Source: RYN-433 sp036558265 (GTDB taxonomy: Bacteria; Planctomycetota; Phycisphaerae; Tepidisphaerales; Tepidisphaeraceae). Taken from it: DNA of 17,821 bases. The translations under genes were made by a program, and so were the position numbers. This document shows positions 1-6,979 of this stretch, in pieces; within the stretch, counting starts at the first letter, position 1; every line of letters starts with the position of its first letter. The DNA lies in assembly GCA_036558265.1 (NCBI GenBank), contig DATBFY010000534.1, forward strand, positions 1 through 17,821. Reading direction: 5' to 3'. The notes beneath the pieces are model-generated. The model saw nothing but the letters and a program-made list of their open reading frames with translations. It had not been told where the DNA came from and did not search any database.

Positions 1-286
1 AGTAGGCGTAAACCCCGCTGCCGGGCGCCAGGCCCGATTTGGTCTGCTTATCCCACGTCTGGTTGGTCAGCAGATTGTTGAGGAAGGCCAGCCGATCTTT
101 GCCGGTCAGTTCCAGGATGCTACGCTGCGGCAGGTCCATGAGCCCGGTGGACTTTCGGATCGCTGCGTATTCGGCCTCGGGCTGCCCAAACGTGGAGACG
201 ATCTCGAGTTGCGCGTATGGCTGGGATTCCGTCTCCGGATGAGCGGCGTGGAGTTCGCGAAGCGTGTTGGGCAGAACCTCGGGCAT
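1..286 (-). CDS. GcvT/YgfZ-like folate-binding protein, N-terminal part
   Basis: The minus-strand frame is open from an ATG at 286 to the left edge and gives 95 residues; the C-terminal part lies outside the window. The visible part contains STFGQPEAEYAAIRKSTGLM, followed by a stretch resembling LELTGKDRLAFLNNLLTN. This is the usual N-terminal pattern of the aminomethyltransferase fold: glycine-cleavage T-protein GcvT and the tetrahydrofolate-binding Fe-S repair protein YgfZ/IbaG type. The short N-terminus and the LTGKDRLAFLNNLLTN wording favour YgfZ over GcvT, but the diagnostic YgfZ KGC-type motif would be off the edge, so I do not choose. An in-frame stop lies about 40 bases upstream with no other start between, which fixes the start. 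No strong Shine-Dalgarno is visible. It is divergent from the SGNH-like gene. Family assignment is fairly sure; the exact member is not. Confidence 0.78.
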   Translation of the reverse strand, partial: MPEVLPNTLRELHAAHPETESQPYAQLEIVSTFGQPEAEYAAIRKSTGLMDLPQRSILELTGKDRLAFLNNLLTNQTWDKQTKSGLAPGSGVYAY

Positions 287-418
287 ATCGCTGACGTTAT
301 GGATAGCAGGACCGGTTAAGTCAAATCATCCAACGCCCGCCGAAAATCGTGGTAGTTACGGGCGTCGTCAGGCATTTCATGTCTTGGTGAATCGCGCGGA
401 GCACGACGAGGGATCGTA
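287..418. other. divergent intergenic region
   Basis: These 132 bases lie between the divergent YgfZ-like and SGNH-like genes and must hold both promoters. I see no convincing -35/-10 pair, inverted repeat or terminator. The only clear signal is the Shine-Dalgarno sequence next to 419. Confidence 0.5.
408..413 (+). promoter_or_regulatory. ribosome binding site for SGNH-like gene
   Basis: GAGGGA ends 5 bases before ATG 419 and 8 bases before the second in-frame ATG at 422. Both are usable starts, and the site supports starting here and not further downstream. Confidence 0.55.
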
Positions 419-1324
419 ATGATGAGCACGCCGAGGACGGGTCGCCTGCTTTGTGGACTGATGTCGGCCGCCTTCGCCGTCGCGTCCAGCGCCGCGGTGA
501 CCGAAAAGACGATCGTTCCGACGACTCGGCCGTCCACGCCCCCGACGGTCGTCGGGATCACCGTTCCGTCACTGGCGTCACCCGCCTCGTCCCTTGCACC
601 CACCAAAAAGCCCCTTCGCGTCCTGTTCATCGGCAACAGCTACACGTTTTTCAACGGCGGCCTGGGCACGATCGTGCAGGGGCTGGCCTCGGCCGTAAAG
701 GACGGCCGGCGATTCGAGTACGTCGAGGTCACCAAGGGCGGCCAGACCCTCGAGGGCCACTGGAAGGACGGCAAGGCCCTGGCAGCCATCCGCAAGGGCG
801 GGTGGGATTACGTCGTCCTCCAGGAGCACAGCCTCCGCCCGATCCAGGACCGCGAGCGCATGTGGAAGTACGCCACGATGTTCGATGCCGAGATCCACAA
901 GGTCGGCGCCAAAACGATCTTCTACGAAACCTGGGCTCGCAAGAACAAGCCCGAAATGCAGGCCATGCTCGACGCCGCCTACAGCGGCATCGCCAAGCAG
1001 GTGTCGGCGATGGTCGCGCCAGCCGGCCTGGCTTGGGAGCGCGTCCTCAAGGCCAGGCCCACGATGGCCCTGCACATCGGCGACCTCAGTCACCCCACGC
1101 CCGCCGGCACCTACCTCAACGCCTGCGTCTTCTACGAGACGTTCTTCGGCAAGAGTCCCGAGGGCCTGCCCCGCACGATCCGCAACGCCGCCGGCAAGGT
1201 CCTGATCGACCTCAGCGAGACCGACGCCACCCTGCTCCAGCACGCCGCCTACGAGACTTGCGGTCGCAACCTCTCCGCCGCCGCCACCGCCTCCGCTTCG
1301 GCTCCGAAAAAGCCCATGCAATAA
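419..1324 (+). CDS. secreted SGNH-hydrolase-like protein
   Basis: The 301-residue protein has a hydrophobic N-terminal signal peptide (about residues 8-27) and a Ser/Thr/Pro-rich linker to about 64. An SGNH/GDSL-like domain follows. Block I is LFIGNSYTFFN, with the presumed nucleophile Ser74. The segment VVLQEHS near 132-138 matches the LQE-type block of DUF4886-like members. DLSHPTPAG gives the Asp222-x-x-His225 pair expected of the catalytic dyad. The family includes esterases and carbohydrate deacetylases; the substrate cannot be read here. The C-terminus is a low-complexity Ala/Ser tail. The next gene, a glycosyltransferase, starts 47 bases downstream on the same strand, so a glycan-related role is possible but inferred. 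Base composition shifts from G/C-balanced to strongly C-rich within the gene after about 1080. Confidence 0.82.
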   Translation: MMSTPRTGRLLCGLMSAAFAVASSAAVTEKTIVPTTRPSTPPTVVGITVPSLASPASSLAPTKKPLRVLFIGNSYTFFNGGLGTIVQGLASAVKDGRRFEYVEVTKGGQTLEGHWKDGKALAAIRKGGWDYVVLQEHSLRPIQDRERMWKYATMFDAEIHKVGAKTIFYETWARKNKPEMQAMLDAAYSGIAKQVSAMVAPAGLAWERVLKARPTMALHIGDLSHPTPAGTYLNACVFYETFFGKSPEGLPRTIRNAAGKVLIDLSETDATLLQHAAYETCGRNLSAAATASASAPKKPMQ

Positions 1325-1371
1325 TCCTGCGGGCTTTTCGCACTCCCACCCTACGGTTACAACCTCCGCCC

Positions 1372-2514
1372 ATGCGCGTCCTGCACGTCACGGACACCTT
1401 CCTGCCCAAGGTCGGCGGGGCGGAGATCGCCATCGACCAGCTCGTCCGCGCCATGGGCGACCTGGGCGCGCACTGCGCCGTCCTCGCCCAGCGCAACCGC
1501 GGCGTCACCGGCGAGGTCCGAACCCCCTACCCCCTTCGCCGCTTCCGCAATCCCCAGTCCTCACGCTGGGCCGGTTGGTGGATCGATCGCCACATCGATC
1601 GCATGGAGCGCGAGCTGGGCGCGTTCGACGTGCTCATCGGCCATCACGCCTTCCCCCCCGGCTACGCCTGCGTCAAGCACGCCCGCCGCACCGGCCGCCC
1701 CGCCATCATCTACCCGCGCGGCGGCGACATCTACGAGGTCTCCCGCTTCCGCAGGAAGGCCTCCGCCTGGCGAAAGCTCTCCTGGGCGCTGGCCAACTCC
1801 GCCGCCGTCGTCTGCGCCAGCCAGGCGATGGAAGCCCTTGTCCGCGAGATCATCGGCGTCAGCGCCGCCGACGGCCGCCTCATGCGCATCCCCAACGGCG
1901 TCAACGTCGAAGATCTCCGCGCCGACGCCTCCTCCTCCCGATTCTCCACCGACCCGCGCCTTACCGGCCCCTTCATCCTCGGCCTGGGCCGCACGATCCG
2001 CCGCAAGGGCTTCCACCTCCTGATCGACGCCTTCGCGCGCCTCGACGCCCCCGATTGGAAACTCGTCATCGCCGGCGAAGGCCGAGACCTCGAACCGCTC
2101 AAGTCCCAGGCCGCCCCGCTCGGCGATCGCGTCCTCTTCACCGGCCTCGTTGAAGGCCCCGACAAGCGCTGGCTCCTCCAGCACTGCCGCTTCATGGCCG
2201 CCCCTAGCCTCGAAGAATCCTTCGGCAACGTCGCCCTCGAAGCCATGGCCTGCGCCAAACCGGTCATCGCCTCGCGCGCCAGCGGCTTCGCCGAGATCGT
2301 CCGCGACCACGAGAACGGCCGACTGGTGGACGTCGGCAGCGTGGACGCGCTCGCGGATGCGCTCCGCGACTACACGTCCCGCCCCCTCTGCCCCCAGTCC
2401 CGCGCCGCCGAAGCAACCGCCCACGCCTTCTCCTGGCAGACCATCGCCCGCCGCTACATCGACCTGATCGAACAGGTCCGCGCCAATGCCAACGCCGACG
2501 CCGGCGTCAGTTGA
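1372..2514 (+). CDS. GT4-family glycosyltransferase (GT-B fold)
   Basis: The 380-residue protein begins MRVLHVTDTFLPKVGGAEIA, the classic N-terminus of retaining GT4 glycosyltransferases, with the GG donor/acceptor loop at 15-16. The C-terminal Rossmann domain holds GRTIRRKGF (206-214), with the basic pair that binds the nucleotide-sugar phosphates. AGEG (234-237) and PSLEESFGNVALEAMACAKP follow, with the E-x7-E motif at Glu282/Glu290. Length is normal for a cytoplasmic GT4 enzyme transferring a sugar from NDP-sugar to a lipid-linked or protein acceptor. The frame stays open far upstream to 451, but that part lies opposite the SGNH-like gene and is not protein-like. ATG 1372 is chosen because the fold starts exactly there; no Shine-Dalgarno is seen. 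The stop at 2514 nearly abuts the ABC ATPase gene, suggesting one transcript. Donor and acceptor are unknown. Confidence 0.9.
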   Translation: MRVLHVTDTFLPKVGGAEIAIDQLVRAMGDLGAHCAVLAQRNRGVTGEVRTPYPLRRFRNPQSSRWAGWWIDRHIDRMERELGAFDVLIGHHAFPPGYACVKHARRTGRPAIIYPRGGDIYEVSRFRRKASAWRKLSWALANSAAVVCASQAMEALVREIIGVSAADGRLMRIPNGVNVEDLRADASSSRFSTDPRLTGPFILGLGRTIRRKGFHLLIDAFARLDAPDWKLVIAGEGRDLEPLKSQAAPLGDRVLFTGLVEGPDKRWLLQHCRFMAAPSLEESFGNVALEAMACAKPVIASRASGFAEIVRDHENGRLVDVGSVDALADALRDYTSRPLCPQSRAAEATAHAFSWQTIARRYIDLIEQVRANANADAGVS

Positions 2515-2537
2515 CGCCAATTACCCCCCCGATCACC

Positions 2538-3647
2538 ATGTGCCCCATGCCCGCCGCCGCCGCCAATGCCGCCGACTCCCTCGCCATCGATCTCCGCGAC
2601 GTCGCCAAACGCTACAAGGGACGCGTGGACGCCCTCAAGGGCATCGAGATGCACGTCCGCCGCGGCGAGATCTTCGGCCTCCTGGGCCCCAACGGCGCCG
2701 GCAAGAGCATCCTTGTCAAGATCATCATGACCATCGTCCGCCCCACGCGCTGCGTCGGCAGCATCCTCGGCCGGCCGATCGGACACAAGCCCACGCTCGG
2801 GCGCGCGGGGTATCTTCCGGAGAACCACCGCTTCCCCCGCTACCTGACCGGCCGTCAGGTGATCGAATTCTTCGGCGGCCTGGCAAACGTCGATCGCCCC
2901 ACCCGCAAGCGCCGCGCCGCCGAGCTGCTCGAACTCGTCGGAATGCGCACCGATGCCGACCGCAAGGTCGGCACCTACTCCAAGGGCATGGCCCAGCGCA
3001 TCGGTCTCGCGCAGGCGCTGGTCAACGACCCGGACCTGATCCTCCTCGACGAGCCCACCGACGGCGTCGACCCCGTCGGCCGCCGCGACATCCGCGACGT
3101 CCTGGTCCGCCTGCGCGCCCAGGGCAAGACCGTCTTCATCAACAGCCACCTCCTCTCCGAACTGGAGATGATCTGCGACCGGGTGGCCATCCTCGTCGCC
3201 GGCCGCGTCGCCCGACAGGGCACCCTCAACGACCTCACCCTCGCCCGCCAGCGCTACGAGATCGAGGTCAGCACGAACGGCCAATCAACCCGGCCCCTCC
3301 GCGAGACGCTCGGCGCAACCGTGCAACCGGTCACCATGCCATCCCCGCCACCCATCAACCCGCCGATCCCACCCGCGTTCCCGCTCGTCGGCGCCGCCCC
3401 GCCGCCGCCCCCGCGCTCGATCGAGCGCGGCACGCTGCCCACCGGCCAATGGATCGAGATCGAAGGTTCGCTGATCCGCGTAGGCATCACCGACGCCGCC
3501 GCCATCCAGCCCCTGATCGACCGCCTCCGCATCGACGGCGCAATCGTGCAGCGCGTCCAGCTCGTCCGCCCGTCGCTCGAAGACCTGTTCATCGAAGCCG
3601 TCGCCGCCGACCCGGCCAACGGACGCGCTCCCAAAGGAGGGATCTGA
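2538..3647 (+). CDS. ABC-2 type transporter ATP-binding protein
   Basis: The 369-residue ATPase has Walker A GPNGAGKS (50-57), YLPENHRFP in the Q-loop area, signature YSKGMAQR (147-154), Walker B LILLDEP (167-173), D-loop GVDP and switch His in NSHLLSE (202-208). These resemble the ATPases of ABC-2 exporters. The residue after Walker A is Ile58 where nearly all ABC proteins have Thr (GKST). After about 245 a linker with three proline clusters (268-292) leads to a C-terminal regulatory-type domain ending in SLEDLFIEAV, the usual end of this subfamily. ATG 2538 is taken as start; ATG 2547 and a TTG at 2511 overlapping the glycosyltransferase stop are alternatives, and none has a clear Shine-Dalgarno. 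The permease follows after 3 bases, so the two are co-translated and probably form one exporter. Substrate unknown. Confidence 0.92.
   Translation: MCPMPAAAANAADSLAIDLRDVAKRYKGRVDALKGIEMHVRRGEIFGLLGPNGAGKSILVKIIMTIVRPTRCVGSILGRPIGHKPTLGRAGYLPENHRFPRYLTGRQVIEFFGGLANVDRPTRKRRAAELLELVGMRTDADRKVGTYSKGMAQRIGLAQALVNDPDLILLDEPTDGVDPVGRRDIRDVLVRLRAQGKTVFINSHLLSELEMICDRVAILVAGRVARQGTLNDLTLARQRYEIEVSTNGQSTRPLRETLGATVQPVTMPSPPPINPPIPPAFPLVGAAPPPPPRSIERGTLPTGQWIEIEGSLIRVGITDAAAIQPLIDRLRIDGAIVQRVQLVRPSLEDLFIEAVAADPANGRAPKGGI
3634..3641 (+). promoter_or_regulatory. ribosome binding site inside ATPase gene end
   Basis: AAGGAGGG lies within the last codons of the ATPase gene, 9 bases before GTG 3651. It is the strongest Shine-Dalgarno in the window and supports the GTG start of the permease. 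Confidence 0.7.
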
Positions 3648-3650
3648 CCC

Positions 3651-4829
3651 GTGACGCCCATCCTCACCCAGACCGGCGCCCTCTTCCTCGACGCCTACCG
3701 CGACCTCAACGCCAAGAAAATGTTCTGGATCGTGCTGGTGATCTCGTGCCTCGTCGTCGCCTCCTTCGCCGTAGTCGGCATCAACGCCCGTGGCTTCACC
3801 ATCCTCTGGTTCGAGATCCAAAGCGTCTTCAACACCGGCGTCATCCCCAAGCCCACGTTCTACAAGATCATGTTCAGCACCCTGGGCGTGGGCTGGTGGT
3901 TGAACTGGTTCGCCATCATCCTCGCCCTGGTCTCCACCGCCGGCATCATGCCCGACTTCATCGCCGGCGGCGCGGTCGACCTGTACCTCAGCAAGCCGAT
4001 CAGCCGCCTGCGCCTCTTTCTCACCAAGTACCTGACCGGCCTGCTCTTCGTCACCCTCCAGGTGGCGCTCTTCACGACCGCCTGCTTCTTCCTGATCGGC
4101 GCTCGCGCCGGCTCGTGGGACCTTCGTGTCTTCCTCGCCGTGCCCGTCGTCGCCCTGGTCTTCAGTTATCTCTTCTGCGTCTGCACGCTGATCGGCCTGC
4201 TCACCCGCTCCACCGTCGCCGCCCTGCTGCTCACGATCCTCTTCTGGCTGATGATCTTCGGCGTCCACTCCTCCGAAAGCCTGCTGCTGATGAGCAAGAC
4301 CGCCGGCAGGATCGAAACCCAGGCGTACGAGAATCAGTTCAGCTACCTCGACAAAGAGGAAGCGATGTACAAGGAGCGCATCGCCCAGGCCGACCCAAAG
4401 GCCCAGGCGCAGCTCGATGCCACGCGCAAGCGCCGCCGCGAGCTCGAGGACAAGAAGAAGGCCAGCGACCCCACGCGGCGCAACATCGCCACCGCCCACC
4501 GCGCGCTCTACGCGGTCAAGACGATCCTGCCTAAGACGGCCGAGACCAGCGCCCTGCTCGCACGATGGTTGAACGTCGCCGAGACCGCCGCCGACGAGGA
4601 AAAACTCGATGAGCGCGACCGCCGCCGCGCCGCCCGCAACGGCGCCAACGGCTGGTTCAGCGGCTTCCGCGATCGCACCGAGGTCCGCATGGACGACTCC
4701 GAGGTCATCCGCGAGTCTGAAGACATCATCAACGCCCGCCCCGTCTCCTGGGTCATGGGCACCTCCATCGCCTTCGAGGCCGTCATCCTCGCCCTCTCCG
4801 CCTGGATCTTCTGCCGCCGGGATTATTGA
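3651..4829 (+). CDS. ABC-2 type transporter permease with large extra-membrane insertion
   Basis: The 392-residue integral membrane protein has about six hydrophobic segments: roughly 24-43, 84-101, 127-149, 159-181, 187-205 and 367-387. The motif DLYLSKPISRLRLFLTKYL after segment 2 is typical of ABC-2 permeases (LxKPISRxxxxxxKxL). It pairs with the ATPase immediately upstream. Between segments 5 and 6 lies a hydrophilic stretch of about 160 residues (206-366), highly charged and probably coiled-coil around 232-272 (KEEAMYKERI to RRRELEDKKK). A second charged part runs from 310 to 360. With an even number of segments and a cytoplasmic N-terminus this insertion would sit on the outer face, but topology is inferred only. 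The GTG start is supported by the upstream Shine-Dalgarno. The gene ends in a convergent intergenic region. Substrate unknown. Confidence 0.9.
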   Translation: MTPILTQTGALFLDAYRDLNAKKMFWIVLVISCLVVASFAVVGINARGFTILWFEIQSVFNTGVIPKPTFYKIMFSTLGVGWWLNWFAIILALVSTAGIMPDFIAGGAVDLYLSKPISRLRLFLTKYLTGLLFVTLQVALFTTACFFLIGARAGSWDLRVFLAVPVVALVFSYLFCVCTLIGLLTRSTVAALLLTILFWLMIFGVHSSESLLLMSKTAGRIETQAYENQFSYLDKEEAMYKERIAQADPKAQAQLDATRKRRRELEDKKKASDPTRRNIATAHRALYAVKTILPKTAETSALLARWLNVAETAADEEKLDERDRRRAARNGANGWFSGFRDRTEVRMDDSEVIRESEDIINARPVSWVMGTSIAFEAVILALSAWIFCRRDY

Positions 4830-4862
4830 CCAGCGTCAGGTTTCCGCCGACCGCGTTAAGCC

Positions 4863-4958
4863 GTCATCCTGAGCGCAGCGAAGGATCTTGCCTCGAGGGG
4901 ATGTGATCGTCCATTCGCGGCAAGATCCTTCGGTCGTTTGAAACTCCCTCAGGATGAC
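4863..4958. repeat. large interrupted palindrome, copy A; likely bidirectional terminator
   Basis: Outer arms are GTCATCCTGAG (4863-4873) and CTCAGGATGAC (4948-4958). Inner arms are CGAAGGATCTTGCC (4879-4892) and GGCAAGATCCTTCG (4919-4932), enclosing a 26-base loop. A second copy is at 16270-16371. Both copies lie between convergent genes. GTCATCCTGAG with AAGGATC is, from general knowledge, a dispersed palindromic repeat found in many bacterial genomes; I cannot name a family. A small hairpin CGGCG-GGT-CGCCG follows at 4961-4973. Confidence 0.85.
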
Positions 4959-4988
4959 GACGGCGGGTCGCCGAAGCGCGCCGCGACC

Positions 4989-6791
4989 TTACATCCCCTT
5001 CCGCTTCCACACCTCCGTCCACCGCGCCCCCGGCACCGCCACCCGCTCATACCCCGCCTCAAGCTGCCTGTATAACGCCACCGTATCCGGATCACTCCTG
5101 AAACTCTCCTCCAACCCCCACACGATCACGTAATCCACCTCCCCTCCCGCGCGCCGAAACCGCTCGATGTCGATCTTCGGCGGCACCACGTTGAACCCAT
5201 CCCCCACCGCCAGGAATTTATACGGGTTCACCTCCGGCCGAAACCGCACCGGGAAATGATCCGTGTTCCCCTCGTAATTCCGCAGGTCCACCGCCTGCCG
5301 CTCCGCCGCGATGTACCCGCTGGCCATGTAAAACGGCGCCACGTCGATCGATGACACGTTCCCGCTCGCCGTCCGTCCCCGCGGCGAGAAGATCAGCGGA
5401 AGGAACGTCGCGTTCCGCTTGATCTGGTTCCCCGCCGACACGAACTCCCCAAGCTGCGGCGCAAATTCCCGGTACTTCAGCGCATGACTGGCCGTGAACC
5501 CCAGCCCCAGCACGATCGCCAGCGGCACCACCGCCCACCGCACCCGCCGCGCCAGCGGCTGCCCCGCCAGCCACAGCAGCAACCCCAGGTACAGGTAAAA
5601 CATCACCCGGTGCGGAATGTAAAAGTGCCGCGCCAGCTCATCCTGCGAGCGGAAGTACACCAGCAATAATCCCAGGGGCACGAGCAGCAGCGCATCCCAC
5701 GGCCGCCAGTCCCGCCGCCTGACCTTCCGCATCGCCGCCAGCAGCACCAGCGCCAGGATCACGCTCGCCACCGCTCCCGACAGCCACACCTCCCCATTTC
5801 GATACGACACCAGCGCATCCGAGAACTGCAGCAGGTTGACCAGGTCCTCCTTCGGCCGCCACGCCTCGACCGTGTGCTTCACCCCCTCGGTCGATGGCCT
5901 GAACACCACCGCCAGCGCCAGCGGCAACACGAACGCCCCCGCCGTCACCGCCGCCTGCCGAACTGCAACCCGAATGCCCCCTCCCGCGCGGATCTCCCCG
6001 ACCGACCACGCCACCGTCAGCACGCCGATCACCCCGCACGCCAGCGCCAGCGAAAACAAGTGACACGTGTACAGCAGCATCGCCAGCCCCGCCAACCCAA
6101 GCCACCGCCCCCACGTCATCCGCTCGCGATAGCGAACCCAGTACCCCACCACCACGAAGAACACCGCCACGCTCAGGCAGAAATTGTAAAACCCCTGCGC
6201 GTACAGGTACGAGTACACGAGCGGAAACGCCAGGAACGCCAAGGGTGCCCTTGCCGGCCGGATCCGTCGGTGGGGCAGACGTTCCTGTCTGTCTCGCATG
6301 GCCGAGCGCACGGCTTCCTGCCCCCCGAGTCCATGCGAAGCATTTCCGCCGAGCCTGTCGCGCACCACTCGCCTCGTCCGCACCGACCGCATCGCATACC
6401 GGATCGCCAGCGGGAACACCACCACGTACAGGCTGACCAGCACCTTCTCCGCCACCGTCGGCTTGACCACGTACAACAGCCCGGCCAGCACAACGTGCCC
6501 GATCAAATTCGGATCAAAATCCCGGCTGACGAAGTAATACTTGCGAAACGCCGACAGCGACGGATCCCCGATCCGCCGCATCACGTCCGCGCTCGCCACG
6601 TGCGCCGCCCCATCGGTTGTCGCGAGGTACGTAAACGCCCAGATCGGCACAAGCTGGATCACGATCATCGCCGCGAACAGCAAAGCCTCGTGCCGCGCAA
6701 ACCACGCGATCACCCGCCCCACGATCCGGCGCCGACCAAGCCCGGGTTGATCTTGAATGGCCACTCCGTTCAAGCCCGCGATGTTACGCAT
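4989..6791 (-). CDS. multi-pass membrane protein, GT-C glycosyltransferase-like
   Basis: This 600-residue protein from ATG 6791 has about ten or eleven hydrophobic segments between residues 36 and 434 and a soluble C-terminal region of about 165 residues. The first loop carries TTDGAAHV with Asp60, reminiscent of the acidic residue in the first external loop of GT-C lipid-linked sugar transferases. Similarity to a named family is not certain, so a role in glycan transfer is inferred. A GTG at 6851 would add 20 residues, but these lie over a palindromic repeat, so ATG 6791 is preferred. Residues about 145-181 are Arg/Gly-rich, unlike the rest, and are encoded by a repeat-like DNA stretch (6249-6365). 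It lies downstream of the subtilase gene on the same strand after 188 bases of hairpins. It converges on the ABC permease. Confidence 0.75.
   Translation of the reverse strand: MRNIAGLNGVAIQDQPGLGRRRIVGRVIAWFARHEALLFAAMIVIQLVPIWAFTYLATTDGAAHVASADVMRRIGDPSLSAFRKYYFVSRDFDPNLIGHVVLAGLLYVVKPTVAEKVLVSLYVVVFPLAIRYAMRSVRTRRVVRDRLGGNASHGLGGQEAVRSAMRDRQERLPHRRIRPARAPLAFLAFPLVYSYLYAQGFYNFCLSVAVFFVVVGYWVRYRERMTWGRWLGLAGLAMLLYTCHLFSLALACGVIGVLTVAWSVGEIRAGGGIRVAVRQAAVTAGAFVLPLALAVVFRPSTEGVKHTVEAWRPKEDLVNLLQFSDALVSYRNGEVWLSGAVASVILALVLLAAMRKVRRRDWRPWDALLLVPLGLLLVYFRSQDELARHFYIPHRVMFYLYLGLLLWLAGQPLARRVRWAVVPLAIVLGLGFTASHALKYREFAPQLGEFVSAGNQIKRNATFLPLIFSPRGRTASGNVSSIDVAPFYMASGYIAAERQAVDLRNYEGNTDHFPVRFRPEVNPYKFLAVGDGFNVVPPKIDIERFRRAGGEVDYVIVWGLEESFRSDPDTVALYRQLEAGYERVAVPGARWTEVWKRKGM
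6249..6365. repeat. palindromic repeat-like element read in frame within the membrane-protein gene
   Basis: On the plus strand this stretch has CAGAC-GTTCCT-GTCTG (6276-6291) and TCGCATGG (6294-6301) matched by CCATGCGA (6331-6338). The core GGGGCAGACGTTCCTGTCTG is similar to a dispersed intergenic repeat I know from planctomycete and related genomes. It encodes the Arg/Gly-rich loop residues about 145-181 without breaking the frame. Borders are approximate. Confidence 0.6.
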
Positions 6792-6848
6792 CCCCGAATT
6801 CGCCTCAACTGCGCACCCCGCGCGGACGTCCCGCCCCCCAACACGTGG

Positions 6849-6960
6849 CACGGGCGGCTCGCCCGTGGTCGCGTACCCGCGACATTGGGCGGTACCCCGC
6901 CCAAGGAAGACCGGAGCGCAAGCGATCCGCCACGGCGGGCTAGCGGCTTCAGCGGCTAGC
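6849..6960. repeat. tandem hairpin cluster downstream of the subtilase gene
   Basis: Three hairpins follow one another: CACGGGCG-GCT-CGCCCGTG (6849-6867), GTCGCG-TACC-CGCGAC (6868-6883) and TTGGGCGG-TACC-CCGCCCAA (6885-6904). A fourth palindrome, GCTAGC (6939-6944) with GCTAGC (6955-6960), is 20 bases from the subtilase stop. No T-run follows, so these are repeats or RNA-stabilising hairpins more than classic terminators. They fill most of the 188-base gap 6792-6979. Confidence 0.8.
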
Positions 6961-6979
6961 TGAACAACTCCGCGATCGC

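Noticed and set aside
451..1371. Long open frame running into the glycosyltransferase gene
   Set aside because: It is Arg/Pro/Gly-rich and overlaps the SGNH-like gene, which has clear motifs; recognisable protein begins exactly at ATG 1372.
2486..4534. 682-residue open frame over the ABC genes
   Set aside because: Its translation is a low-complexity Arg/Pro/His string, the usual shadow of high-GC coding sequence; both ABC genes lie in other frames with full motifs.
1372..4829. Wzm/Wzt-type O-antigen export locus
   Set aside because: The ATPase lacks a Wzt-like carbohydrate-binding C-terminus and the permease is not Wzm-like; a single glycosyltransferase neighbour is too little.
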